From a virus, in the IMG/VR virus record IMGVR_UViG_3300042914_002498, positions 1 to 30,165 of that record: DNA of 30,165 bases. One strand, written 5' to 3'. The position numbers were made by a program, and so were the translations under genes. Below, in pieces: positions 1-6,630 of the stretch. The notes beneath the pieces were generated by a model. It was given only the letters and a program-made list of their open reading frames with translations, ran no database searches and was not told the DNA's origin. The number at the start of each line of letters is the position of its first letter. The first letter of the stretch is position 1.

Positions 1-204
1 ATCAGAGTAAAACAATAAATTCCCAGCTGCATCACATATACTGGCACAACCTTCAGATGTAGATATCTGAGCACCAGGTAATGAAATCCCAGCAGGGAAC
101 TTGATATAAGCATTTACTCCAATTAACTGAGTAGAATATTCATTAGGTTGACTAAACAGTAAATTAGTTATTAATATACTTATAAGTGTGATTACCGTTT
201 TCAT
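1..204 (-). CDS. Partial secreted protein, T9SS-cargo-like N-terminus
   Basis: Sixty-eight codons are visible, from an ATG at 204 to the window edge, where the frame is still open. The N-terminus is a signal peptide (MKTV, then a hydrophobic stretch ending LLFSQ). The part after it carries EGCASICDAAGNLLFYSD, which matches a motif I know from long Bacteroidota secreted proteins that carry type IX sorting domains (EGcasisD.nGnLLFYtDG). The first 41 bases overlap the end of the upstream 297-aa gene, so the two are probably co-transcribed. Export is well supported by the sequence. Surface display is inference, because the C-terminus is outside the window. Confidence 0.7.
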   Translation of the reverse strand, partial: MKTVITLISILITNLLFSQPNEYSTQLIGVNAYIKFPAGISLPGAQISTSEGCASICDAAGNLLFYSD

Positions 205-1057
205 ATACTATTATTTTTAATCCGTTTGTGGTAATACTAGAAGGATTACCCATTATATCATATACCTTATAGTTAGAACCACTGTTGTTATACAATACTG
301 ATATTACAGGAAATTCAGTTGTATAACCATTTAGATCTGTTTCAACAAGCTTGTAATAGCTAACACCTGTGTAAGGTTGATCATCAGTAAAGCTATAAGA
401 TAACTCATTATTAGAGTAACCTGATGCATTTACTTTACCAATAGGTATAAAATCATCAAACCCATTAGATTTCAATAGTGTAAAGTAATGAGAATTACTT
501 TCACTTAGAGTTATCCAGCTAATTACAACAGAATTATCTACAACAGCAGCTTCTAAAACCTTAAGATCAATAAATAAAGGATTCAATCCTATCCAATATG
601 GACAGATTGTAGAGAATCCTTGACAGAACTGACCTGATGTTTCAGCATTCAATATCCAAGTGTACTTGTGTCCATCAATTACTTGAAAGATAAAACCTTC
701 CCCAGCCAGTTCACAAAGGGTATTGTCGTATAAAAGAATAGAAGTGAAAGTAGTGTTAGTACAATTAAGTATACTATACCCAGAATTAATGATGATATTG
801 CCATTAATATTAGAAACAAAACTAAAACTAATGGTGATATTACTGGAAGCAGGATTAATAGTAAAACAATACCCATTATTTGATAAATATTCATATGTTT
901 GAGGAAAATCGTTAATTTGTTTTAATAATAAAGTGGACGTGTCACAGCTAGAATTTAATCTAAGGTTGTATACAATCAGGCTATCTTCTATCTTACTAAA
1001 CTGTTGACCATACATTGTTGAAGATATTAAACATAGTAATAAGATAATAACTTTCAT
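164..1057 (-). CDS. Secreted protein with T9SS-type C-terminal region
   Basis: 297 aa. Residues 1-17 form a signal peptide (MKVIILLLCLISSTMYG) with cleavage likely before QQFS. The middle is a beta-rich Asn/Thr/Ser-rich segment with scattered Cys. Residues from about 165 (LKVLEAAVVDNSVVISWITLSESNSHYF... then GVSYYKLVETDLNGYTTEF) match the fibronectin-like repeat that precedes sorting signals in flavobacterial T9SS cargo. The last 35 residues (YDIMGN, then NGLKIIVYENGNHTYKYINN) look like a short type A T9SS sorting domain. A promoter-like box sits 4 bases before the ATG. A role on the host surface, in exclusion or in lysis is inference. The protein itself is not one I can name. Confidence 0.8.
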   Translation of the reverse strand: MKVIILLLCLISSTMYGQQFSKIEDSLIVYNLRLNSSCDTSTLLLKQINDFPQTYEYLSNNGYCFTINPASSNITISFSFVSNINGNIIINSGYSILNCTNTTFTSILLYDNTLCELAGEGFIFQVIDGHKYTWILNAETSGQFCQGFSTICPYWIGLNPLFIDLKVLEAAVVDNSVVISWITLSESNSHYFTLLKSNGFDDFIPIGKVNASGYSNNELSYSFTDDQPYTGVSYYKLVETDLNGYTTEFPVISVLYNNSGSNYKVYDIMGNPSSITTNGLKIIVYENGNHTYKYINN

Positions 1058-1061
1058 ATTA

Positions 1062-1069
1062 CAAAGGTA
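1062..1069 (-). promoter_or_regulatory. Bacteroidota -7 box before the secreted-protein genes
   Basis: On the minus strand the sequence reads TACCTTTGTAATATG, that is TAnnTTTG followed by TAA and the ATG of the 297-aa gene only 4 bases later. The same spacing and following TAA recur before late genes on the plus strand. No convincing -33 TTG is at the usual distance (a TTG lies 12 bases upstream), so this is a moderate call. If used, the message would be essentially leaderless. Confidence 0.4.
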
Positions 1070-2956
1070 TTAAAATAAAGACAACTGAGTAATATCCCTT
1101 ATATCAGAGATCCATTCATTAACTTTAGATACGTAGTAAGTATAGTCAATATTGTAATCTTGAAAATTATTGACAGGATAATACTTGTTAAAATAAGTAA
1201 CTTTCCAATCTTTAATAATTTTATTACCTTTTCTAATAGGAGCTTCTACATGAGACTGACTACCATCTTCAGAATGTTTAATCAAAGAATTACCTTTCTT
1301 AGAAACAAAATATCTAACAGTCTTAGATAGTTTCTTAGTTTTATATTGACCATTTTCTACCCAATGTAGTTGATACCAATTACTACCTTTCTTATCAGAT
1401 CTTTTAGATTTAACACCAGCACAAAAATCATATATGTTTGTGTGATTGGTAATAAAATCTACAGGTTTAACATTATTCTTATGATATTCATAAAATGCCC
1501 TAGGTATAATAGAAAAAGATTTATTCTTGTGTAAAGGAATGTTCTCAAACTCACATCTACCTTTAGCTTTGTATTTCCCATTAGTATAAAATGCTAAATA
1601 GTTATTAACATCAAATATAATCATCTTACTGTATTCAACATATTCTAATTGAAGTTTAGTTAACTGCATCCATTGATTACACAAATCATAATATTGATCA
1701 ATCTTATCTTTAGGAATTACCATAGTAAGACCATCAGTATTAATCTGAATCAACTTACTATCTTCAATGTCCATTAACATTTCTGCTAACATAGTTAGTA
1801 ATAACTGACCATTGATAGTAGTTGCCATAGTGTACTGTGGATCATATAACCAAGAATATATATCATTTGATTTACCATATACAGAATTAGCTGCTAACTT
1901 AAATCCATCAGCTAATACAGTATTACCTGCTTTTTTAGCTGCTAATCTTGGTAACACAATTTCTTCATTGTAAATCTTAGGAAACTCTTGTCCTAAATGC
2001 CTAGGATACAATTCATTAACAATAGCTATACTAGGATATAGTGAACTGACATCTGCATCTATAATTATTTCATTATCATTAGATTCAATAACACTATTAG
2101 ATATACTACCGTGAATACCACCATTACCATAATCAAATTGAAAACCTTTATATCCAACACTAAACTCAGAATCTGATTTAGTATCTTTTATTTCAACTTT
2201 TTTAAAATGATTAAGTAACATGTTAAACTCAACAGACTTAAAGTTAATGTATGGAAATATAATTTCACTGAACTTAATAGACTTTCTATAAGTTCTCATA
2301 CTTTTTACATCTTTAATATTTTTACCTGTCTTTTGACAATATAACTTTAGAGTTAACTCAGAACCAATTTTACTATCAGAAGCATTAATTAAATTAATAC
2401 CATACATCTTAGTTAATTGTTTTCTAAGCTCTATCATACCAGTAGTTCTCTTATATAACTCTTTAGTAGCAATTACATCATTTAGATTGTAACTAAGAAC
2501 CATTTCAAGCCAATTATTACCTTCACCATCAGATGGCATATCTTCTATGTTTTCTAAATCCATAGAAAATTCACACCATTTAAGACCTGTTCTCTTGTTC
2601 TTATTATCAAAATGGTGAATTCTATACAAATCAAGATGTTTATGTCTTAATCTCAATTCAGGAACATCATTCATTCTATCATTATCTGATGTTATTATTT
2701 GAGCATATCTTCTAATATCACCTGCAGAACAATCAGGATTTCTATACATATACTCTAATACTTGTGCATCAAAATTAATAGAATTAAAACCTACAAGACC
2801 TGCCACTTCATTCTCTAGAAAAGCAAACATTTGCTCTTTATCATCTAGATCATTATCAATAACAAATATTCTAGTCTCATAAGAATCTCTATCAAGAAAC
2901 GTAGCTGTAAACAGGTCCAGTGTCTCTAGATCCCATATCCATATTCTTTTCTCCAT
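1070..2956 (-). CDS. Family B DNA polymerase with 3'-5' exonuclease
   Basis: 628 aa, the replicative polymerase of the phage. The N-terminal DnaQ-like proofreading domain shows Exo I D9-x-E11, Exo II N58/F62-D63 and Exo III Y156-x3-D160. The polymerase domain shows motif A D302-x2-SLYPS, motif B K353-x3-NSVYG and motif C I-N-T-D408-G. Motif C therefore has Asn where many family members have Asp, while the essential second Asp is kept. The protein ends in QLSLF, which fits the bacterial beta-clamp binding pentapeptide; E. coli Pol II ends in a similar QLGLF. Crass-like phages carry either PolA or PolB, so PolB fits. The ATG at 2956 lies inside the upstream gene (65-base overlap) and puts the Exo I motif at residue 9. 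Confidence 0.93.
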   Translation of the reverse strand: MEKRIWIWDLETLDLFTATFLDRDSYETRIFVIDNDLDDKEQMFAFLENEVAGLVGFNSINFDAQVLEYMYRNPDCSAGDIRRYAQIITSDNDRMNDVPELRLRHKHLDLYRIHHFDNKNKRTGLKWCEFSMDLENIEDMPSDGEGNNWLEMVLSYNLNDVIATKELYKRTTGMIELRKQLTKMYGINLINASDSKIGSELTLKLYCQKTGKNIKDVKSMRTYRKSIKFSEIIFPYINFKSVEFNMLLNHFKKVEIKDTKSDSEFSVGYKGFQFDYGNGGIHGSISNSVIESNDNEIIIDADVSSLYPSIAIVNELYPRHLGQEFPKIYNEEIVLPRLAAKKAGNTVLADGFKLAANSVYGKSNDIYSWLYDPQYTMATTINGQLLLTMLAEMLMDIEDSKLIQINTDGLTMVIPKDKIDQYYDLCNQWMQLTKLQLEYVEYSKMIIFDVNNYLAFYTNGKYKAKGRCEFENIPLHKNKSFSIIPRAFYEYHKNNVKPVDFITNHTNIYDFCAGVKSKRSDKKGSNWYQLHWVENGQYKTKKLSKTVRYFVSKKGNSLIKHSEDGSQSHVEAPIRKGNKIIKDWKVTYFNKYYPVNNFQDYNIDYTYYVSKVNEWISDIRDITQLSLF

Positions 2957-3263
2957 AAGCTTTGTTTCTATTATCGTTAATAGTTTTATTCAATATAGCA
3001 TCTAATGCCATTAATGCATTAGCAGCTACACAAGCTAAATGGTGTACACCAGATTCATCTATATCTTCACCTGTTAAGTACTGATTAGTATGTCTATGTA
3101 AAGCATCAATATACCTAAGTACATCACCTTTACCTGAGTAGTTAAATTCACCATACTTCTCAGCACCATGTGTAAATACCTTAGCAACTTCTTTAAGTGC
3201 TAATTGAGGAATCATGGTAAACTTTTCTTTACCTTGATCAAACTTCTTAAATTCACTCATCAT
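2892..3263 (-). CDS. dATP/dGTP diphosphohydrolase-like (MazG-related) protein
   Basis: 123 aa. KKFDQGKEKFTMIPQLALKE, then VAKVFTHGAEKYGEFNY, RYIDALHRHTNQYLTGEDIDESGVHHLACVAANALMAL form the pattern of the phage family annotated DUF5664 or dATP/dGTP diphosphohydrolase: conserved KYG, R-x2-D/A-x2-RH, GED-D-ESG-HHLA. These all-alpha enzymes are thought to hydrolyse dNTPs and to shape the nucleotide pool during phage replication. The position directly upstream of and overlapping the DNA polymerase supports a nucleotide-metabolism role. The family assignment is from motif memory and the exact substrate is not shown by the sequence. Confidence 0.75.
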   Translation of the reverse strand: MMSEFKKFDQGKEKFTMIPQLALKEVAKVFTHGAEKYGEFNYSGKGDVLRYIDALHRHTNQYLTGEDIDESGVHHLACVAANALMALDAILNKTINDNRNKAYGEKNMDMGSRDTGPVYSYVS

Positions 3264-3486
3264 CTAGTTTTAGATTATATTGTTGTAAATATTCTCTTAG
3301 TATCTCTCTAAGCTTTTCAGCTATTTCTACCTCAGCATCAGTAGCTGGTTTAGTTTTATCCATAAAGCTATTTTGATACTTAATAGATTGTCTAAACATC
3401 TGATCTAATTCCCAGAGTACTAATCTATATCTGTAGCCATCCATAGCTGTCCTAGCAGCGTCAAGCTCTTCTTCATTGAATTTCAT
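3253..3486 (-). CDS. Small conserved phage protein, unknown function
   Basis: About 77 aa from the ATG at 3486 (MKFNEEELDAARTAMDGYRYRLVLWELDQMFRQSIKY). The open frame runs back to 3546, but its first 20 codons lie within the upstream Cys-rich gene, so ATG 3486 (or 3501, MAEIIMKF) is more credible. The pattern AMDxYRYxLxLWxLDQxxRxxxKY is one I recall from short early genes of many phages. It looks helical and charged. The end overlaps the start of the diphosphohydrolase-like gene by a few codons, as expected in a translationally coupled run. No function can be assigned. Confidence 0.7.
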   Translation of the reverse strand: MKFNEEELDAARTAMDGYRYRLVLWELDQMFRQSIKYQNSFMDKTKPATDAEVEIAEKLREILREYLQQYNLKLDDE

Positions 3487-3667
3487 TATGATTTCTGCCA
3501 TTTTCTTCTGAATTATCCCAATATTTACTACATACAAACTTACCATCTTCCATTTTACCTGGAGTTCCTAAAAAGTAAGATTGTCTAATACCTTTAGTAG
3601 CTGTAAATCTATAACATTTTTCTTTAATAGGGCAATCTTTGCCATTACACATGCTTATATCTGCCAT
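3473..3667 (-). CDS. Small Cys-rich, probably zinc-binding protein
   Basis: 64 aa from ATG 3667 (MADISMCNGKDCPIKEKCYR). The Cys pattern C-x4-C-x5-C near the N-terminus and a further C in FVCSKYW suggest a small metal-binding knuckle. I know close relatives (CxxKDCPxKxKCYRxTA...RQSYF) from other Bacteroidota phages, always small and unassigned. The frame stays open back to 3721, but those 18 codons overlap the next small gene, whereas ATG 3667 begins right after the stop of that gene at 3669. A regulatory or nucleic-acid binding role is only a guess. Confidence 0.7.
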   Translation of the reverse strand: MADISMCNGKDCPIKEKCYRFTATKGIRQSYFLGTPGKMEDGKFVCSKYWDNSEENGRNHNEIQ

Positions 3668-3668
3668 T

Positions 3669-3830
3669 TTATAATTTTTTAAACATTTCGTTAAATTGTT
3701 CTTCAGATAAAGGTGTTGCAAAAGGAACTGATTTTCCTCTATGATTTTTAACTGTTAAATACTTAGTAGCAAAGTAATAAGGAGATTGTTTACATTTAAG
3801 TATCTCTTCCTGTATTTCTTGTTGTGTCAT
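3669..3830 (-). CDS. 53-aa conserved small protein
   Basis: A short gene (MTQQEIQEEILKCKQSPYYF... ending EEQFNEMFKKL). The core SPYYFATKYL, then a short basic stretch and PFATPLSEEQFN, is similar to the N-terminal NPxYFixxY...F.L...Q segment found before the ATPase of some terminases, and stand-alone peptides like this occur in phages. The start codon overlaps the stop of the upstream 143-aa gene as ATGA (3827-3830), and its own stop abuts the Cys-rich gene, so it fits exactly into the operon. Function unknown. Confidence 0.65.
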   Translation of the reverse strand: MTQQEIQEEILKCKQSPYYFATKYLTVKNHRGKSVPFATPLSEEQFNEMFKKL

Positions 3831-4258
3831 AACTCTATTTCTGAATTTATAAATCTACCTTTAGGGTTATCAAATGTTTGACTTAATTCTTCATCTATTG
3901 TACCTGCATCATACGCTGCTGATGCAAGTCTTATTGATGGGATTATTGTTCCCTGTTTTACATAAACTTCATAATTATTTCCTAAAATAAATTTCAATTC
4001 TTCATTACTGATAAGTGAATAGTCTTTTAGTTTAATTTTCTTTTCCATAAATTTACTTTTTTTAAATAAAAATTCTGAATCTATCCAACTTTGATTATGG
4101 GAATAGAAAGCTTCTTGTAAATCTTCCTCACTATACATTCTTTTAGCTTGCCATTTAGCACCTTCTTTAAAAGCTTGTTTTACAGCTAATTTATAAGGTA
4201 AATTAGGTAGAAACTCAGTATATTTATTTACAGCTTCTTCAAGTGTTTCTTGTTTCAT
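3827..4258 (-). CDS. Unknown 143-aa early protein
   Basis: The N-terminal half (EEAVNKYTEFLP..., FKEGAKWQAKRMYSEEDLQEAF) matches a segment I recall in several Bacteroidota phage proteins, with FKEGAKWQAxxMYSEEEV as the signature. It is predicted helical and highly charged. The C-terminal half (NNYEVYVKQGTIIPSIRLASAAYDAGTIDEEL) is less familiar. The gene sits in the packed early run, with 4 bases to the upstream gene and an ATGA overlap downstream. No catalytic motif is visible. Confidence 0.7.
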   Translation of the reverse strand: MKQETLEEAVNKYTEFLPNLPYKLAVKQAFKEGAKWQAKRMYSEEDLQEAFYSHNQSWIDSEFLFKKSKFMEKKIKLKDYSLISNEELKFILGNNYEVYVKQGTIIPSIRLASAAYDAGTIDEELSQTFDNPKGRFINSEIEL

Positions 4259-4262
4259 ACCT

Positions 4263-5009
4263 TTATATTAAATTTGTATAAAAAATATCTAATTCTACAT
4301 CTGATAAATCTGAAACAGGAAATTGTGTACCATGTTCGTTTTCAACTATTACATTACCTTCTTTATCAAAGACCAACTTAGCTTCGTCAAGATTATCTAA
4401 TTGTATCCATTCAGATTTTAAAGTTTTTTTCCAATCTTTTATTAATTTATTTGCTGTTATATTGCTCATATTAGTTTCTTGTTTAGGTATAAATTGTTTA
4501 GAACCATCTTTAAGTGTAAATTCAACACCTAAAAACTCTGTTTCTGATTTAACATAACCTGTTTTAAGTTCTTCTTGTGGAATAATGATTTTATATTCCC
4601 ACAAATTAGGTTGTAATGCTCCTGATGCATAATAGTTTTGCATCTTGATCTCAACATACTCACAACTTGGATTCTTAACAAACCATTCTAAGAACTCATC
4701 ATCAATAGCTTGTACACCATCATTGAGTAGCTCAGGGTCTGTTGTTAGGATGATTTTTTTCCAATGTTCTTGAATAGACTCCTTATTAGAAACATTACAT
4801 TTTACAATTTGATATTTGTCTTTTGTAATATTTTTGTGACAAGCCCAATTTTCATAGTCAATTTCTTCATCAGAAGTGATGTAGATGTGTTGAGTATTTC
4901 TTGTATGTGAATACTCTAGTTCACATAATTCTAATTTTGGACCTTTTCCTACAGTCCAAAAGTGTAACCTACTTGGTTTGTCTGTTGGTAATAAATATAT
5001 GTTTTTCAT
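4263..5009 (-). CDS. Conserved Bacteroidota phage protein (MKNIYLLPTDKPSRLH type)
   Basis: 248 aa. It opens MKNIYLLPTDKPSRLH and contains YITSDEEI, KIILTTDPELLNDGVQAIDDEFLEWFVKNPSCEYVE and YKIIIPQEE. I recognise this string of motifs from many Bacteroidota phages and prophages, where the protein is common and uncharacterised. The C-terminal 70 residues (after NMSNITANKLIKDW) are separate, acidic and may form a second domain. No enzyme signature is seen. One base separates it from the membrane protein gene upstream. Confidence 0.75.
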   Translation of the reverse strand: MKNIYLLPTDKPSRLHFWTVGKGPKLELCELEYSHTRNTQHIYITSDEEIDYENWACHKNITKDKYQIVKCNVSNKESIQEHWKKIILTTDPELLNDGVQAIDDEFLEWFVKNPSCEYVEIKMQNYYASGALQPNLWEYKIIIPQEELKTGYVKSETEFLGVEFTLKDGSKQFIPKQETNMSNITANKLIKDWKKTLKSEWIQLDNLDEAKLVFDKEGNVIVENEHGTQFPVSDLSDVELDIFYTNLI

Positions 5010-5010
5010 A

Positions 5011-5265
5011 TTACTTCTTGATATTAAAGAATTTAGAAAGATTTATTATTTTACAGTCAATGTAAATTTCTTTACCAGTTAAACTAGCACCAGTAACTAT
5101 AATACTTGCTAATGAATTAATAAAAGGTAAAATTGTAATAATAAAACTAGAATTATCTGGTTCAAGAGTGTCAAACACTCCATCTTTACTAAAAGCATTT
5201 TTAAACCAGAAATACATTCTTAAAAAAGAAAGTATGTAAATTGTTATTAAGATTGTTAGTATCAT
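5011..5265 (-). CDS. Small membrane protein
   Basis: 84 aa with two hydrophobic segments: residues 1-20 (MILTILITIYILSFLRMYFW) and about 41-62 (FIITILPFINSLASIIVTGA), joined by a charged loop and ended by a basic tail. An inner-membrane hairpin is likely. It is in the same transcription run as its neighbours. Small phage membrane proteins of this kind may serve in exclusion or lysis control, but nothing here shows which. Confidence 0.65.
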   Translation of the reverse strand: MILTILITIYILSFLRMYFWFKNAFSKDGVFDTLEPDNSSFIITILPFINSLASIIVTGASLTGKEIYIDCKIINLSKFFNIKK

Positions 5266-5284
5266 TTTGTTTAGTTTAAATTGT

Positions 5285-5304
5285 TAGTAGTCAGGACAGA
5301 ATTT
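5285..5304. repeat. Direct repeat of the tRNA 3' end (copy 1)
   Basis: TAGTAGTCAGGACAG followed by a mismatch and ATTT recurs at 5566-5585, where it is the 3' acceptor and T-arm end of the unusual tRNA. The two copies bracket the 87-aa gene. Fifteen bases are identical and 19 of 20 match. It may be a remnant of a second tRNA copy or the scar of a recombination at the tRNA 3' end. Confidence 0.6.
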
Positions 5305-5554
5305 CATCAATCTGTTTTAATAATTCTCCAGATGGATCTGTTATAGGTAAAAAAGAAATAATGTCTAATCTAGTTTTCATCTCTTCTGTTAATCCCCAAC
5401 CACTACTACATCTTTCAGCTTGTTCACCAAACATTTCTATAAACTTATTTTGAATAGCCATTCTTAGTAGTCCATCACCACCGAAAGGCACTTTGCTTCT
5501 ATCAATTGGACCTATTTCGCAAGACCAATATTCTAACTTTTTTTTCTTTACCAT
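5291..5554 (-). CDS. Unknown 87-aa protein
   Basis: Begins MVKKKKLEYWSCEIGPI and has the pattern VPFGGDGLLRMAIQNKF, then CSSGWGLTEEMKTRLDIISFLPITDP. I recall short phage proteins with the same EYWSxEIGP...GGD...CSSGWG layout and no known role. Its last codons lie in a copy of the tRNA 3' end repeat, so the C-terminus may have been reshaped by that duplication. Two Cys are present but no binding site is evident. Confidence 0.65.
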   Translation of the reverse strand: MVKKKKLEYWSCEIGPIDRSKVPFGGDGLLRMAIQNKFIEMFGEQAERCSSGWGLTEEMKTRLDIISFLPITDPSGELLKQIDEILS

Positions 5555-5568
5555 AACTTTTATTATAG

Positions 5569-5668
5569 TAGTCAGGACAGGATTTGAACCTGTGATAAGA
5601 AACGTCTTTTAATCAATGAGCGTCCTCAAAGCAAAGTTTCTGCGTCTAACCTATTTCGCCACCTGACT
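5569..5668 (-). tRNA. tRNA with a 32-nt anticodon loop (insert or intron)
   Basis: On the minus strand the acceptor AGTCAGG pairs with CCTGACT (7 bp), positions 8-9 are TG, the D arm is GCG/CGC with A14 and GG, the T arm is ACAGG-TTCAAAT-CCTGT, and the variable loop is TTATC. All is canonical class I except that the anticodon stem GAAAC/GTTTC encloses 32 bases instead of 7. An internal TGAG-GACG-CTCA hairpin lies in the extra sequence. Removing 25 bases could give TTTGCAC (anticodon UGC), but other joins are possible and G3:U70 of tRNA-Ala is absent. It may be an intron, a decoy or a pseudo-tRNA. Confidence 0.65.
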
Positions 5669-5822
5669 ATTTATTTGTTATATTATACCAAATGAAAGTT
5701 ATTATTATTAAAACAGATAAAACAGCATCTGTTAATTTAACGTCAGCTATAACAAAAGAAAAAATCAATATAAAAAATCCATTAAGGTAAATAGGTAAAT
5801 ATCTTAAAAATCTATTTTTCAT
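5667..5822 (-). CDS. 51-aa membrane peptide
   Basis: Starts MKNRFLRYLPIYLNGFFILI and has two hydrophobic segments, about 10-26 and 33-47, separated by DVKLTD. The TAG stop overlaps the first base of the tRNA on the same strand, so the tRNA may be processed from its message. A bitopic or hairpin inner-membrane peptide is likely. No named relative is recognised; the frame and clean hydrophobic pattern support it as a real gene. Confidence 0.5.
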   Translation of the reverse strand: MKNRFLRYLPIYLNGFFILIFSFVIADVKLTDAVLSVLIIITFIWYNITNK

Positions 5823-5849
5823 GTTTTAATTGTTAATAATAATGTAAAA

Positions 5850-5877
5850 AACTAGCTCCAAATTAATGAAGCTAGTT
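5850..5877 (-). terminator. Intrinsic terminator after the 161-aa gene
   Basis: AACTAGCT (5850-5857) pairs perfectly with AGCTAGTT (5870-5877) around a 12-base loop. On the minus strand it is followed by TTTTTACATT, a T-run, and it lies about 25 bases after the stop of the 161-aa gene. Confidence 0.75.
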
Positions 5878-5901
5878 CTAAAAAACAACAACTGTTAATT
5901 A

Positions 5902-6387
5902 TTATCCTCCAATAGTAGCACGAAGGCTTTCTAAATGAGCTGCAGCTGAAGAATCAGTTAAAACATCACTGTTTAGCTCATGCCCTTTAGAAGAGAATGC
6001 AGATTTCACACTACTTTCATAAGCAGGAGAATCTGTGTCAGCAAATACCACAGTTGTATAGGTACTTACTGTTCTAACACCACCATCAGCAGAAGGAATA
6101 TCATATTCCCTTACTCCACGGGTTTCAATACCACCCATGAACCACCCACCGTTAGCAGGATTGCTTTGGTTAAACATTGGATCAGCATAACCTGGATCCT
6201 GTTTACCTAGATAATTGTTTTCATAACAATTAATCTTAGTTGTTCTAGCCTGTGTTGCAGGTACTAGTTGTTTACCAAATGGTGTATCAATGAATTTTAC
6301 TTCACCAAATGTAACTGTCTTATAGTTACGACCATTTTTGTCTTGTTTTACTTCTGATTGAGCTGTTTTAATTACGATGTTTGACAT
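5902..6387 (-). CDS. Unknown 161-aa protein, possible ssDNA-binding
   Basis: MSNIVIKTAQSEVKQDKNGRNYKTVTFGE has the look of an OB-fold strand pair (SExKxxKNGRxYxxVxF), as in single-strand binding and recombination-associated proteins. The middle holds NPANGGWFMGGIETRGVREYDI and TVSTYTTVVFADTD. It is followed by a strong terminator and preceded by two small genes 2 to 3 bases apart. Crass-like phages encode an SSB in this type of gene set, so that is my best guess. No acidic aromatic C-terminal tip, which many bacterial SSBs use for partner binding, is present. Confidence 0.6.
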   Translation of the reverse strand: MSNIVIKTAQSEVKQDKNGRNYKTVTFGEVKFIDTPFGKQLVPATQARTTKINCYENNYLGKQDPGYADPMFNQSNPANGGWFMGGIETRGVREYDIPSADGGVRTVSTYTTVVFADTDSPAYESSVKSAFSSKGHELNSDVLTDSSAAAHLESLRATIGG

Positions 6388-6389
6388 GT

Positions 6390-6629
6390 TTAATTGTTTT
6401 TAAATTGTTTTTGTTTGTTTTGAAATTTTGATTGTTGTTGTTGTTTTATTTCTTTTATTCTAAATCTAATATTGTTAATGTCATTCTGACACTTGTTAAA
6501 CATTATTAAATCGCCTTTATTGATGAAATGATCTGACCACATAAAGTTGGTTTGAAGATTCTTATGCAGAATATCTAATTCTGTCATTTCATCATCATTC
6601 CATCTAATAGGCATTATAAAATTTGACAT
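6390..6629 (-). CDS. Unknown 79-aa protein, Gln-rich tail
   Basis: MSNFIMPIRWNDDEMTELDILHKN, then a helical FNKCQNDINNIRFRIKEIKQ and a low-complexity tail of Gln, Lys and Asn. The helices could form a short coiled coil. It ends 2 bases before the start of the SSB-like gene and starts 1 base after the stop of the 59-aa gene, a spacing typical of a coupled operon. Function unknown. Confidence 0.6.
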   Translation of the reverse strand: MSNFIMPIRWNDDEMTELDILHKNLQTNFMWSDHFINKGDLIMFNKCQNDINNIRFRIKEIKQQQQSKFQNKQKQFKNN

Positions 6630-6630
6630 T

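Noticed and set aside
679-894. Minus-strand hydrophobic 71-aa frame inside the secreted-protein gene
   Set aside because: It is a shadow of the longer gene; hydrophobic runs arise from its Asn/Ile/Thr-rich codons in another frame.
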